46,832 bases of DNA from Oligoflexia bacterium (GCA_023954355.1 JAMLID010000026.1:1-46832); one strand, 5' to 3'; shown: positions 8,772-17,833, counted from the first letter of the stretch. Made by a program: numbers and translations. The notes: generated from the letters alone by a model not told the origin.

Positions 8772-9014
8772 CTATTTCATTTGACCGAGCTTTTCTTGCA
8801 CTAGACGCTCTATTTGCTCAATTGAGTCAAAATTCTTCCAAGATAAATCTTCCATAGACAGTGTTATGCGAAATTCTTTTTCCAAAAATGCAATCAACTT
8901 TAAATGCCCTAAAGAATCAATTTTCCCTTTCGAAAAAAGAGAATCTTTATCTTTTACACCGCTAGACTTTCCTAAAAAATGACTTTCTAAATAATCTCTA
9001 ATCTTTTCTTTCAT
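8772..9014 (-). CDS. Acyl/peptidyl carrier protein
   Basis: 80 aa, ATG 9014 with GGGAAG 8 nt upstream. Four-helix carrier protein signature with phosphopantetheine Ser34 in KIDSLGHLKL. Size equals DltC or stand-alone PltL-type carrier proteins. First gene of the minus-strand run (carrier, halogenase, SGNH-TPR, MBOAT, SGNH, DUF5989-like, SGNH). Inferred role: holds the amino acid loaded by the adenylation enzyme at 10157 while it is oxidised and halogenated, then presents it to the MBOAT. No phosphopantetheinyl transferase gene is in the window. Confidence 0.9.
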   Translation of the reverse strand: MKEKIRDYLESHFLGKSSGVKDKDSLFSKGKIDSLGHLKLIAFLEKEFRITLSMEDLSWKNFDSIEQIERLVQEKLGQMK

Positions 9015-9071
9015 AAATCATCTTCCCTATATGGGCATATTACCTCTAATACTTCTGAAATTTTTAAAAAA

Positions 9072-9100
9072 TTTAATGGAAAATCCTCTTTATTTATAAT
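9072..9100 (+). promoter_or_regulatory. Promoter of the plus-strand arm of the acyl cluster
   Basis: The 129-bp gap between the carrier protein gene and the dehydrogenase gene must hold divergent promoters. On the plus strand a perfect -10 TATAAT sits at 9095-9100 with a weak -35 (TTTAAT, 9072-9077), 17 bp apart. No operator palindrome is obvious. The minus-strand promoter was not resolved. Confidence 0.45.
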
Positions 9101-9143
9101 CTGATAGGGTAATAGCAGTTCAATTTAAAACAAGGCTTTTGCA

Positions 9144-10160
9144 ATGCAAAATATAAAGAATTCCCTTACTTTTAAAAATCTACTTAAATTGAAAAAAAAG
9201 GGTATCTTACACCCTTCTAACTGCAGTGCTCGAGCCTATTTCGACATATTTGACTCATTAGGTGCCTCAAGCCTATGTAGTGATTCGTTATTTATGGCAA
9301 ACGCCCATCTTTGGGGCGGCTGGATACCTTTAAAAAAATATCTTAGCCCTAGCTCTAGTAAGTTATTTAATAAAAAACCCATTCTAGCCTTGGCCGCGAC
9401 AGAGCCTAAAACTGGCTCAGATTTTTTTGGTATGAATACTTTGGCAAAAAAATCTCGAAACGGCTGGATTCTGAACGGTGAAAAAACATTGGTCACAAAT
9501 GGAACAATCTGTGACCATTTTTTAGTTTTTGCCAAGACAAAACACAGTCGCGATCCAAGAGAGTTGAGTTGTTTTTTGTTAGACGCTAACGTATCGGGCA
9601 TAAAAAAAGCAGAAGTAAAAAAAAGAATTGGTCTTGAAAGAACGAGCTTAGCAAACATTCAATTTAAAAACGTTTTTGTTCCTAATGCGAATATAATTGG
9701 AGACTATTCGCTTGGCGGTGAAATTTTTCAATATGCAATGACATGGGAGCGTTCTCTGATTTTTAGTTATGTACCCTCTCTGTTAGAAAAACTCTCAAAT
9801 CAAATACTAAAACTCGCAAAGAAAAGAAAAAGAACAAACAAGGCAATATCAGAACATCCGCTTTTTATTAAAAAAAGAGAGCGAATTCATACTATTGCTG
9901 AAGATATTAGAGAATTAATTTCTATATCGGCAACAAAACTCGATAATAAAGAAAATGCTTTTTTTTCAGCAATTAAAACTAAAGTTCAAGTCAGTCAAAA
10001 ATACGAAGAAGCGAGCAGATTACTATTGCAGCTAGATGGGAAAAACTCTTTTCTTCACGAATCACCTTTCGAAGAAAATTTCTACAATAGCATTGCCTCA
10101 TCTTTATATTCTGGACCAAACGACTTATTGCAAATGGTATTGGATGAGATTTCAATATGA
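9144..10160 (+). CDS. Acyl-CoA-dehydrogenase-like flavoprotein (PltE/RedW-like candidate)
   Basis: 338 aa, ATG 9144 with AAGG 9 nt upstream and a stop shortly upstream in frame, so it is shorter at the N-terminus than the usual 370-390 aa. Core family blocks are present: ATEPKTGSDFF (85-95, FAD/substrate loop), GWILNGEKTLVTNG (107-120), and MTWER with Glu202 in the position expected for the catalytic base. In pyrrole natural-product pathways such enzymes (PltE, RedW, Bmp3) oxidise prolyl-carrier to pyrrolyl-2-carboxyl-carrier. That role is inferred here from the proline-type code of the translationally coupled ligase. The missing N-terminal helix is odd and may reflect a compact variant. Confidence 0.8.
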   Translation: MQNIKNSLTFKNLLKLKKKGILHPSNCSARAYFDIFDSLGASSLCSDSLFMANAHLWGGWIPLKKYLSPSSSKLFNKKPILALAATEPKTGSDFFGMNTLAKKSRNGWILNGEKTLVTNGTICDHFLVFAKTKHSRDPRELSCFLLDANVSGIKKAEVKKRIGLERTSLANIQFKNVFVPNANIIGDYSLGGEIFQYAMTWERSLIFSYVPSLLEKLSNQILKLAKKRKRTNKAISEHPLFIKKRERIHTIAEDIRELISISATKLDNKENAFFSAIKTKVQVSQKYEEASRLLLQLDGKNSFLHESPFEENFYNSIASSLYSGPNDLLQMVLDEISI

Positions 10161-11653
10161 CAATAGACTCATTACTAGATAAATCTTTTCTTGATTACCC
10201 TAAAAAAGCTGCAATTGAATACAATAAAAAAGAGCTTACCTATCAAGACCTGCATTATTCAAGTAACTTTATCATCAATAAATATTTAATAAACTTATCT
10301 AGTAGCGATATTGTAGCAGTTCATTTAGACAAATCTTTTCTTGCTATTCAATTCATAGTTGCGCTTATTCGTGCCAAAATTCCGTATGCTCCTATAGACA
10401 CTAAATTACCAAATCAAAGAAAAGTAGAGCTCATAAATTTATTAAATCCAAAAATAATTCTCACAAAGAGCGCTATCTTATCAATAGAAAATAACGATAC
10501 GACAGAAATTATCGTATCAGAAAGCGATATACTCTTCGAACCTAAGAACCCAATAGTTAAGCAAACAGCACCAAATTATCCCGCCTACTATCTTTTCACC
10601 TCAGGGACTACAGGCACACCTAAAATCATAGAAATTTCTCAGTTAGCCGCCTGTACATTTGTGGAATGGGCAAATCATTATGTAAAGCTTAGTTCTTCAG
10701 ATAGAGTAATTAGCTTAGCGCCACTAAATTTTGATCTTTCTATATTTGATATATTTAGCACACTCAGCTGTGGGGCCACTATAGTAATACCACCTATCGG
10801 TATTCACACTTTTCCATCAGACCTTTCAACTTTTTTAGAAGAAGAAAAAATTTCAATTATGTACGCTGTTCCGACAACTTTTCGTTTTTTAAGCCTTCAC
10901 GGTAATTTAAAAAATAGAAACCTATCACAACTTAGAGCTATTTTGTGTGCCGGAGATAAGTTTCCTACAGAGGCTGCGCAAAAATATTTTGAATCCTTTT
11001 CTAATACCGAAATTTATAATTTTTATGGACCAGCAGAAACCAATGTATGCATGGCTCACAAATGGGATCCTAAAAAAGATATTGACAATGTACCTATTGG
11101 AGTACCGATCGCAGGAGATACCTGCCTATTACTAAAAGAAGACGGCTCAATAGTAGCAGATACAAACGAAAGTGGAGAAATTATAGTATCAGGGCCAACA
11201 GTAATGAACGGCTATTATTCATCAAGCTCAGGGCTATCAACTCCCTTTATTAAACTCAATAATCAGTTGTTTTATAAAACCGGTGACTTGGCTAATGTAA
11301 ATGCAAGTGGTGTATTTTCTTATTTAAGTAGGCGAAGTGGATTGATCAAATCTTTTGGCTATAGAGTGCATCCCAGTGAAATAGAGTCCGTAATAAAAAA
11401 ACTAGCCTATATCAAAGATTGTGTTGCTGTTGGTATCCCTGATAGAAATGCTGGAGAACTTATTTATACTCTGGCATCAACAGATGAAAATCCAAGCAAT
11501 TTAGAGCTAAACGTAAAACAATTTCTTAGCGAGCTCTTACCAGGTTATATGATTCCACAGGGAATATTATTTTGTAAAGATATACCTTATATGGAAAATG
11601 GAAAAATCAATCGAACAGAAGTATTGAAACGGTTAAAAGAAAAATATGAGTAA
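10157..11653 (+). CDS. Stand-alone amino-acid adenylation enzyme, proline-type specificity code
   Basis: 498 aa ANL-family ligase; its ATG overlaps the dehydrogenase stop (ATGA). Motifs: A3 YYLFTSGTTGTPK (144-156), A4 NFDLSIF (191-197), A5 NFYGPAET (288-295), A7 KTGDLA, A8-like SFGYRV and A10 NGKINR with the catalytic Lys. There is no condensation or carrier domain; length equals DltA or PltF. Aligning to GrsA by eye gives the specificity residues D193 L194 F197 Y236 L263 A265 F289 V297 C298 (DLFYLAFVC). The prolyl-AMP ligases of the PltF/RedM/AnaC group carry DLxYLALVC (recalled), so L-proline is the predicted substrate. It should load the carrier protein at 8772-9014. Confidence 0.88.
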   Translation: MTIDSLLDKSFLDYPKKAAIEYNKKELTYQDLHYSSNFIINKYLINLSSSDIVAVHLDKSFLAIQFIVALIRAKIPYAPIDTKLPNQRKVELINLLNPKIILTKSAILSIENNDTTEIIVSESDILFEPKNPIVKQTAPNYPAYYLFTSGTTGTPKIIEISQLAACTFVEWANHYVKLSSSDRVISLAPLNFDLSIFDIFSTLSCGATIVIPPIGIHTFPSDLSTFLEEEKISIMYAVPTTFRFLSLHGNLKNRNLSQLRAILCAGDKFPTEAAQKYFESFSNTEIYNFYGPAETNVCMAHKWDPKKDIDNVPIGVPIAGDTCLLLKEDGSIVADTNESGEIIVSGPTVMNGYYSSSSGLSTPFIKLNNQLFYKTGDLANVNASGVFSYLSRRSGLIKSFGYRVHPSEIESVIKKLAYIKDCVAVGIPDRNAGELIYTLASTDENPSNLELNVKQFLSELLPGYMIPQGILFCKDIPYMENGKINRTEVLKRLKEKYE

Positions 11654-12551
11654 AAAAATCATTCTTTTAATATCACTAATATTTGTTGGTATTTTATTTT
11701 ACCGAACCTATAAAATATTTTACCCCAATCATCCCTATACTATTCATACTTATGATGGCTCGATCACTAAAAAAGAGATTGAGCCTCATAAAGAGTGGAA
11801 AAATGGAAAGCCCCATGGCACATGGCTCTACTACTACAGAAATGGTGCTATCAGTGAAGAACAAGTCTATCTAGAAGGATCAAAGAATGGGACTTGGAAG
11901 CTCTACTACCCCAGCAAAAAACTCAAATCACAAGCGACATACAAAAATGATATGCTTGAAGGAGTTTGGACTGAATGGCACCCAGACTCAAGTCAAAAAT
12001 TAGTAGAAGGCTTTTATCTAAATAATCAAAAAAACGGATTCTGGAAAAGCTGGTATAAAAACGGGCAACTAAAAGAAGAGCAGTTCTTTAAAAACGGACA
12101 ACCAGATGGGCAATGGAAAAGCTGGGCCTTAGACGGTACACTTCGTTCTTTAGGTTCGTACAAGAATGGCCAGCTCCATGGAGAATGGAAGCAGTGGCAA
12201 AAAAACGGTTTTTTGTTTTACGAAAACGAATACTTTGAAAATAAAAAAAATGGAATATGGAAGTCCTACTACAAAAATGGAAAATTAGAAGCTATACAGC
12301 TTTATCAAAAAGATAAAAAAAATGGCCTTTGGAAAAGCTGGCACGAGAATGGAAAATTAAAAAGCCAACTTGAATATAAAAATGACCTAGAAGATGGAAA
12401 AGCAATCACTTGGAACGAACAGGGAGCTGTAACTTTTAAGGGTCAATTCAAAATGGGTACTCGAATAGGAGACTGGGTCACTTGGCAAAATGAGCGTCAG
12501 TTAAAAATAATTACCAGCTATGACTCTAAGGGCAATGAATTAAAAAAATAG
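11646..12551 (+). CDS. Membrane-anchored MORN-repeat protein
   Basis: 301 aa. ATG lies inside the end of the ligase gene (8-bp overlap), so it is co-translated with it. One N-terminal transmembrane helix (about 4-22), then about ten 22-24-residue MORN/toxin-antitoxin-YwqK-like repeats of the form KNGxxxGxWKxWYxNGxLKxE (residues about 45-295). Such repeats form an extended beta ladder and usually bind lipids, glycans or proteins. With the anchor it should project from a membrane, probably outward. In this cluster it may scaffold the acylation complex or be its acceptor. No catalytic residues are seen. Confidence 0.8.
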   Translation: MSKKIILLISLIFVGILFYRTYKIFYPNHPYTIHTYDGSITKKEIEPHKEWKNGKPHGTWLYYYRNGAISEEQVYLEGSKNGTWKLYYPSKKLKSQATYKNDMLEGVWTEWHPDSSQKLVEGFYLNNQKNGFWKSWYKNGQLKEEQFFKNGQPDGQWKSWALDGTLRSLGSYKNGQLHGEWKQWQKNGFLFYENEYFENKKNGIWKSYYKNGKLEAIQLYQKDKKNGLWKSWHENGKLKSQLEYKNDLEDGKAITWNEQGAVTFKGQFKMGTRIGDWVTWQNERQLKIITSYDSKGNELKK

Positions 12552-12662
12552 CAACAACCAAGAATGCGGTTAACGAATAATCTCACCAATATGAAAGGCT
12601 CTCTAAATTACAATTACATCATTTGTATTCAGAATTGCCATTTCAATAATAATAGATTTTTT
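12552..12662. other. Intergenic, convergent gap
   Basis: About 110 bp between the convergent MORN and ZIP genes. AT-rich; no strong hairpin or other element was seen. Confidence 0.5.
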
Positions 12663-13428
12663 TCAAAAATAGAAATCAATCGTAAGCATAGTGATCACAC
12701 CTACAATAACTCCTAATGTTGAGTGCTTTTCGTGCCCTTCTCTAAATAACTCGGGCAGCATTTCTTGACATATTACAAATAACATTGTTCCACCAGCAAA
12801 TCCAAGAGCAATGGGCAGTGAATAATGAGTAAGATTTGATAACAAAAAACCAAAGATAGCTGCTATTGGCTCTACAAGCCCAGACAACAATGCCATCGCA
12901 AATGCTCTATTTTTAGACGCACCCTCACTCACCAGACCTAATGCAACAACAAGGCCCTCTGGCATATTTTGTAAAGCGATTGCAATTGCAAGCGCTAAGC
13001 CATTACCACCGTCTCCCGTTCCGAATCCAACTCCAACAGCTAAGCCTTCTGGCAAATTATGAAGCGTAATAGCTAAGACTATTAATGATACACGACTCAA
13101 CTTCTTTTTGTGCTTCATATCTGTTTCTTTATGAAGATGTTCATGTGGTAAAAATTCGTGAACTAGGATTATAAAAAAGTATCCAATTACTAGACCTATT
13201 AATACAATTGGTAGCGCCCAAATCCTAGGATAGATCTGTTTCGCCCCTTCAATGCCAGGCACTATTAAGGATAGAAAAGAAGCAACAAGCATCACACCAG
13301 CACTAAAACCTAATCCAATATCTAATGAATTTTTAGAAAAATTTTTTTTTAAAATATATAGGTATCGCACCCAAGCCTGTTGCGAAAGCTGCGATCAAAG
13401 TTCCTATAATAGCTGTTGTTGTTACCAT
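12663..13428 (-). pseudogene. ZIP-family metal transporter, frameshifted in a poly-A run
   Basis: The open frame from 13370 gives 235 aa of a ZIP transporter (His-rich loop HEFLPHEHLHKE; metal-site helices TLHNLPEGLAVG and IALQNMPEGLVVA), but lacks the first transmembrane helix. That helix (TAIIGTLIAAFATGLGAIPI) is encoded directly upstream in another frame from ATG 13428. The two frames meet at a run of nine A (minus strand, 13342-13350); eight A would fuse them into a normal 254-aa ZIP protein. Either it is a recent pseudogene, a sequencing error in the homopolymer, or a phase-variable switch. The family moves Zn2+/Fe2+ into the cytoplasm. Confidence 0.75.
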
Positions 13429-13481
13429 TCCTTGTTCTATCTTAATAAAATCAAAGAATTTATGTCAAAGTAACTTAGCTT

Positions 13482-13575
13482 GTGTTTTCAAATTTATAAG
13501 CAAGAGCGAAAATCTATAAAAAATTTCTAGGTATTTTTTTATAGAACATCTCTACAATTCTAATTTTGAAAACAC
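13482..13575. repeat. 94-bp unit with 11-bp terminal inverted repeats
   Basis: GTGTTTTCAAA at 13482-13492 and its exact reverse complement at 13565-13575 flank 72 bp that include a 29-bp sequence (13529-13557) repeated exactly at 46762-46790. Could be a small non-autonomous element or a decayed gene remnant. Confidence 0.45.
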
Positions 13576-13963
13576 CCCCTAAGTATTTTAAGCTCCATAC
13601 ACGCTACAATAGCTCATTCTCAGACAAAGCTTTCCAGCGATTCCAACGCCCGCAAAACAAGAGGAAGAAATTAATGGTAGAATATCTGCAAAATCATGAA
13701 TGCTTAGGCTTATGCTTAAGTAACACGACAAGCACATTCTTAACTGACGACTGCAATTAAATACAGCTCTGAGCAATTGATCTCATTTTAGAATTCGATA
13801 TAACAGTAGTCATACAAGCCGGAACGCAAAGCTGATGCCAGACAGATAATTTTCTATTCAAAAAAAATACTGATCTTCCAATGACCGTGCATTGATTCAA
13901 AAGTACGCCAGACTTGTCGTTATTTTCTTGGCGCATTACGCCATTTTTGCAGATAGAATGATG
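13576..13963. other. Intergenic, no convincing gene
   Basis: About 390 bp between the ZIP gene side and nnrS. Short open frames on both strands (about 62-64 codons) have no RBS, domain or signal and look like chance. A hairpin TGGCG-CATTA-CGCCA followed by T5 (13929-13948) could terminate plus-strand transcription, but is not placed to end nnrS. Confidence 0.4.
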
Positions 13964-15106
13964 CTAGGGGGTTTTGCCTCTGAGAAGCTCAGAAAATTTA
14001 TTCGTCCATAAGGCTAGAGAAAAAGTGAAGAAGACAATAGACGCAAATATTTTTAAATCTATTGGATTGCTTCCAGATAAAAAGCGCAAGAAAGATGCAG
14101 CCACCATAAGCACTGAAATAATGTAAATTCTAGGAGCCGATACCTCATAGCTCAAAGATGCACCACCATGAGCTAACATCACACGAAACGAAATTAGAAC
14201 TGTCACAAGAGATAGGCCTCCAATATAAAAAATATGTAAGAACGCAATTCTGAAATTAGAAAAGAAAGGAGCTCCTATGCTACCCAATAGCATCAAAACA
14301 ATTGCTAATTTTAAACCAATACCTATCGCTGTCCAGCTCGTAGGTTTTTCGTGAATCTTAAGCAAAATAAATGCCCCGAGAAAAAGTCCTAAGCTCTTAA
14401 ACAACCAAGCTAAAGAAACGTAATCTGCACCAAAGAAACTTAAAAGATAGCTTAAGTTTAGTATTACTAAAACCAAAATCGCGGGTAACCATCTGCTCGC
14501 AGCATTCCGTTCAGTCGGAAGCAATGCGCCCGGCAAACGAGAAATCACAGGAATCAACCGGCTGCCGAGACCAAAAATAAGATTAACTAAAAATGCCTCT
14601 CCAGATAAATATAAAAATAATGTTCGATCTTTAAAATAAAAATAGCACAAAAGTCCCAATAATGACTGCAACATGGCTGCTGGGAGAAAAATAAATCCAG
14701 AAAATGGAATTTGCTCGATATTATGCAATCGTGAAAGTAAAAAAGTTAGTAAAAATATATTTTGCATCCCATAGACAACAGCTGAAAAAAAATCTTCATT
14801 ACGAATACTAAAAGCAATTTGTAGTAAAACTAATAAGCATGCTAAAAATAGTTCAAAATAATTTGCAGGCCGTGTCCTCAACATTTTTGGGATAGCTGTC
14901 ATTAAAAAACCAGCAACGAAACTCCAAAAAAAGCCAAAAAACATTAAGTTACCATGTGGTGCTCTTGGATAAAATCCAATCCACCGATATTGAAAAAAAA
15001 TCCATAGAAAAACTCCAACTATTCCGGCAAATACACCAAAGGGGAAAAGTATTCGATATGGTTCTACGAAATCAACAGATTCTTCGTTTGGTATTTCACC
15101 TTTCAT
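13964..15106 (-). CDS. nnrS: NnrS-family haem-copper membrane protein
   Basis: 380 aa, about 11-12 transmembrane helices. NnrS landmarks: RAPHGNLMFFGFF near residue 48, FGLGSRLIPVISRLPG (about 178-193) and RVMLAHGG (about 309-316). NnrS proteins protect against nitric oxide stress and are co-regulated with denitrification genes; they bind haem and copper. The ATG overlaps the stop of the sco gene (4 bp). Last gene of the nirK operon. NO relief in the membrane fits its place beside nirK and nor. Confidence 0.88.
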   Translation of the reverse strand: MKGEIPNEESVDFVEPYRILFPFGVFAGIVGVFLWIFFQYRWIGFYPRAPHGNLMFFGFFWSFVAGFLMTAIPKMLRTRPANYFELFLACLLVLLQIAFSIRNEDFFSAVVYGMQNIFLLTFLLSRLHNIEQIPFSGFIFLPAAMLQSLLGLLCYFYFKDRTLFLYLSGEAFLVNLIFGLGSRLIPVISRLPGALLPTERNAASRWLPAILVLVILNLSYLLSFFGADYVSLAWLFKSLGLFLGAFILLKIHEKPTSWTAIGIGLKLAIVLMLLGSIGAPFFSNFRIAFLHIFYIGGLSLVTVLISFRVMLAHGGASLSYEVSAPRIYIISVLMVAASFLRFLSGSNPIDLKIFASIVFFTFSLALWTNKFSELLRGKTP

Positions 15107-15645
15107 TTTTTAAGCCCATCTATAATAGGTTTTATATCAGCATTTAATTGATCGATTTTAGCCAGAATATTCCCTTCTTTATCAAGCAAGGTTATAACGT
15201 TGCTGTGAGAAAAATCGGACTTACTTATTTTCTTATAACTAATCCCAAGTGCAACGGCTAGCGATCTAGCGTCTCCTTCCGATTCGGGAGCAAGAAAATG
15301 CCAATAGACCGGATCTAGTTTTTGTGCCCTTTGAAATTCTTTAAGTTTTTCTGGTTTATCTCCTTCAAAGTCGAAAGAAGCCAAAACGAAATTTATTTCA
15401 TCTATACCCTTCTTATGGAAGGCAGATTCAATTTGCTTTAATTTTGCAATGGTCATAGGGCATGCGTGTGGACAACTTGTATATATCATTACTATTACTA
15501 CCGGATATCCCTTTGATATAGCCACGTTAGTCAAACGGTTTTCTGTAGTTCTCCATTTTCCACCGATTCCGTATAGAGAAGTGGATCCTGAATACGTCAA
15601 CACAGAAAATATGAATAATAAAAATAATTTACACACAAGTGCCAT
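15103..15645 (-). CDS. SCO1/SenC-family copper chaperone / thiol redox protein
   Basis: 180 aa with an N-terminal hydrophobic signal (about 1-25) and a thioredoxin-like SCO domain. The copper-binding pair is in SCPHACP (CxxxC) and the distal His in HSNVITL (about residue 142). SCO proteins deliver or reduce copper for CuA, nitrite or nitrous oxide reductase in the periplasm. Four nt downstream of nirV and overlapping nnrS, so it is part of the nirK operon and most likely helps metallate NirK. Confidence 0.88.
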   Translation of the reverse strand: MALVCKLFLLFIFSVLTYSGSTSLYGIGGKWRTTENRLTNVAISKGYPVVIVMIYTSCPHACPMTIAKLKQIESAFHKKGIDEINFVLASFDFEGDKPEKLKEFQRAQKLDPVYWHFLAPESEGDARSLAVALGISYKKISKSDFSHSNVITLLDKEGNILAKIDQLNADIKPIIDGLKK

Positions 15646-15648
15646 AAG

Positions 15649-16416
15649 TTACCTCACACAGCGAAATCCTAAATTCCAAATACCACTACTACCCTTAAGT
15701 GCAGAACGAAACGCAAACCTCATAAAAGCAGCATAATTTTCTTTATCTGCAGAAGACAATGCGCCTGCACCACAGAACATCTCTTTATTAAAAGAACTAT
15801 CTTCTCTACTTTCTCCAGTTACAAATGAACTATTGAAATCTTCAACCCATTCCCAAATCAGTCCATGCATATCCCACAGCCCATAATAGTTTTGATAAAT
15901 ACTCTTTACAGATTTAATACTTTCTCCCTTGGGTTCACCGTACCATTTTAATATTCTCTTCAAAAAATCTGACTCACGATTAGCATCTCTTTTACTATTC
16001 GACGCTGCTGCTGCGTATTCCCACTCATTAATATTCGGTAATCTCATGTCAAGGTGCTCACAAAAAGCCCTAGCAGCAAACCATGATACATAAGTTACAG
16101 GTTGATTATCTTTTGCTTGGGGAGAATAAAATTCTAATAAATAAGAATCGTCTACAAACAACTTATTAGCGTTTGTTTTTTCCCATTCTGGATGTTTTTT
16201 TAGAAACAGCTTAAACTGCTTATTAGTCACCGCATGTTCATGCATAAGAAAAGCAGAAACCTCGATCTGCGGTCCCGAACTTTTTTGCGATACGCTCACT
16301 GGAGCCAACCAAATTGCTTCGATTTTTCCTTTGGGGATTGAAACCGTGCCCTCGCTTTCTAAAGCAAATGCTATCGATAAAAAAATAAATTTGCCTAAAA
16401 AGACGAGGGACCACAT
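15649..16416 (-). CDS. nirV: NirV-like formylglycine-generating-enzyme family protein
   Basis: 255 aa with an N-terminal signal peptide (about 1-20) and an FGE/SUMF1 fold: MHEHAVTNKQFKLFL, PVTYVSWFAARAFCEHL, RLPNINEWEYAA, GLWDMHGLIWEWVEDF and C-terminal GFRCVR. NirV, the family member found directly after nirK in several denitrifiers, has this fold. Its exact role is not known. The gene starts 1 nt after the nirK stop, so the two are co-translated. Catalytic-type cysteines cannot be assigned with confidence. Confidence 0.8.
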   Translation of the reverse strand: MWSLVFLGKFIFLSIAFALESEGTVSIPKGKIEAIWLAPVSVSQKSSGPQIEVSAFLMHEHAVTNKQFKLFLKKHPEWEKTNANKLFVDDSYLLEFYSPQAKDNQPVTYVSWFAARAFCEHLDMRLPNINEWEYAAAASNSKRDANRESDFLKRILKWYGEPKGESIKSVKSIYQNYYGLWDMHGLIWEWVEDFNSSFVTGESREDSSFNKEMFCGAGALSSADKENYAAFMRFAFRSALKGSSGIWNLGFRCVR

Positions 16417-16417
16417 T

Positions 16418-17833
16418 TTAATGCTCTCCCTCGGTAGAACCAGTCGCTTTTGGTACTGATTTAACTATAGCTGGAGTAACAACCTGTTTTTTGTTTCCCC
16501 AAGAACTATATACATAGGTCAATACATTGGCTATATCCTCATCTGAAAGACCTAAAGCTGGCATGACGCCGTTATATACCTCTCCATTCACTTTGATTTT
16601 TCCCGTTAGACCGTTTTTTACAGCCGATATTGCTTTCTTTATATCCGCATTTAGATAATCAGATTTAGCTAATGGTGGAAAGGCCCCGGGCACTCCCCTA
16701 CCATCATTCTGGTGGCATGCGGCACAGTTTTGCACATAGATAGCCTTACCCAATTTTATTTGATCCGTAGGAGATTTGGCTTTAGTTACGATTTCTTTTT
16801 CTGGCACTTTCTGAATGGCTCCACCCTCAGGTAGATAGATATTATCAGCTATTTTTCCTGAATAGATCTCTTTATTTTCCGCTCCGTCAACTTTGATCAA
16901 ACCCAACGATCCCTTATTGAACGTCCTAAAAATAGAATGATCAACAATCACTAAACTACCAGGAACATCTACCTTGAATTCAACTACAGCAGAGCCCCCC
17001 GCAGGAACTAAAGTTGTTTGAATATTTGTTGTAAATTCGGATGCACCTTCTCCATAAACTTTGTCGAAAATTTCCCCGATAACATGAAACGAAGAAACTA
17101 AATTTGGTCCACCATTACCGACATAAAGACGAACAGTCTCTCCGACGCTTGCCGTTAACGCATTGTCTCCTGTAAGAGATTTAGTCGACCCATTAAAAAC
17201 TACATAGGTCGGTCGTTCATCTATGGCCTTTTCCATATCAAAGGGCTGATATCCCTGCTTACCAAATTTACTCTTTGTGTAAAAATCTCCTTGCATAACG
17301 TAATATTCACGATCAACCTTTGGGAGTCCTTTTTCAGGCTCTACTAAAATCAACCCATACATTCCATTAGCGATATGCATTCCAACCGGAGCAGTCGCAC
17401 AATGATACACGTACAATCCTGGATTCAAAGCCTTGAAAGAAAATACACTTTCGTGTCCGGGCAAAGTAAACGAAGAAGCAGCTCCACCGCCAGCACCAGT
17501 CACTGCATGTAAATCTATATTGTGGGGCATCTTTGAGCTTGGGTGATTCTTTAAATGAAACTCTACTTGGTCACCCTCTCTAATTCTGATAAAGCTTCCC
17601 GGGACTGTTCCACCAAATGTCCAAAAGGTGTAATCTACTCCATCTGTAATTGGCATTTTTTTCTCTATCACTTCTAAATTTACGATCAATTTAGCGGCGT
17701 GTTTGCGCGTAATTGGGGGTGGTACATGAGGAGGGGCGGTCAAAACGGCTACCTCTTCTTTTAATGCTGCCTTTCCCACTACTGAAAGCGTGAGCATCGT
17801 GGCTATCGATAAGTTTACTATATTTCGAATCAT
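16418..17833 (-). CDS. nirK: Copper nitrite reductase fused to C-terminal cytochrome c
   Basis: 471 aa. Start ATG 17833, because AAGGAG lies 9 nt upstream and a signal peptide (1-22) follows; an ATG 12 codons earlier lacks these. Two cupredoxin domains carry type-1 copper ligands His104, Cys145, His153, Met158 and type-2 ligands His109 and His144, with the third His in VDHSIFRTF; Asp107 is the catalytic aspartate. A third domain holds haem motif CAACH (370-374) and axial Met424. Such three-domain NirKs (Ralstonia type) pass electrons from the tethered haem to copper. It reduces nitrite to NO in the periplasm. First gene of nirK-nirV-sco-nnrS, behind an Fnr/Dnr-type box. Confidence 0.95.
   Translation of the reverse strand: MIRNIVNLSIATMLTLSVVGKAALKEEVAVLTAPPHVPPPITRKHAAKLIVNLEVIEKKMPITDGVDYTFWTFGGTVPGSFIRIREGDQVEFHLKNHPSSKMPHNIDLHAVTGAGGGAASSFTLPGHESVFSFKALNPGLYVYHCATAPVGMHIANGMYGLILVEPEKGLPKVDREYYVMQGDFYTKSKFGKQGYQPFDMEKAIDERPTYVVFNGSTKSLTGDNALTASVGETVRLYVGNGGPNLVSSFHVIGEIFDKVYGEGASEFTTNIQTTLVPAGGSAVVEFKVDVPGSLVIVDHSIFRTFNKGSLGLIKVDGAENKEIYSGKIADNIYLPEGGAIQKVPEKEIVTKAKSPTDQIKLGKAIYVQNCAACHQNDGRGVPGAFPPLAKSDYLNADIKKAISAVKNGLTGKIKVNGEVYNGVMPALGLSDEDIANVLTYVYSSWGNKKQVVTPAIVKSVPKATGSTEGEH

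Noticed and set aside
9236..9658. 140-codon antisense frame inside the dehydrogenase gene
   Set aside because: Fully inside a conserved, well-supported gene on the other strand; no RBS or motif.
13566..13776. Two overlapping ~62-64-codon frames on opposite strands
   Set aside because: No start signal, domain or coupling; low-information peptides in a repeat-bearing gap.
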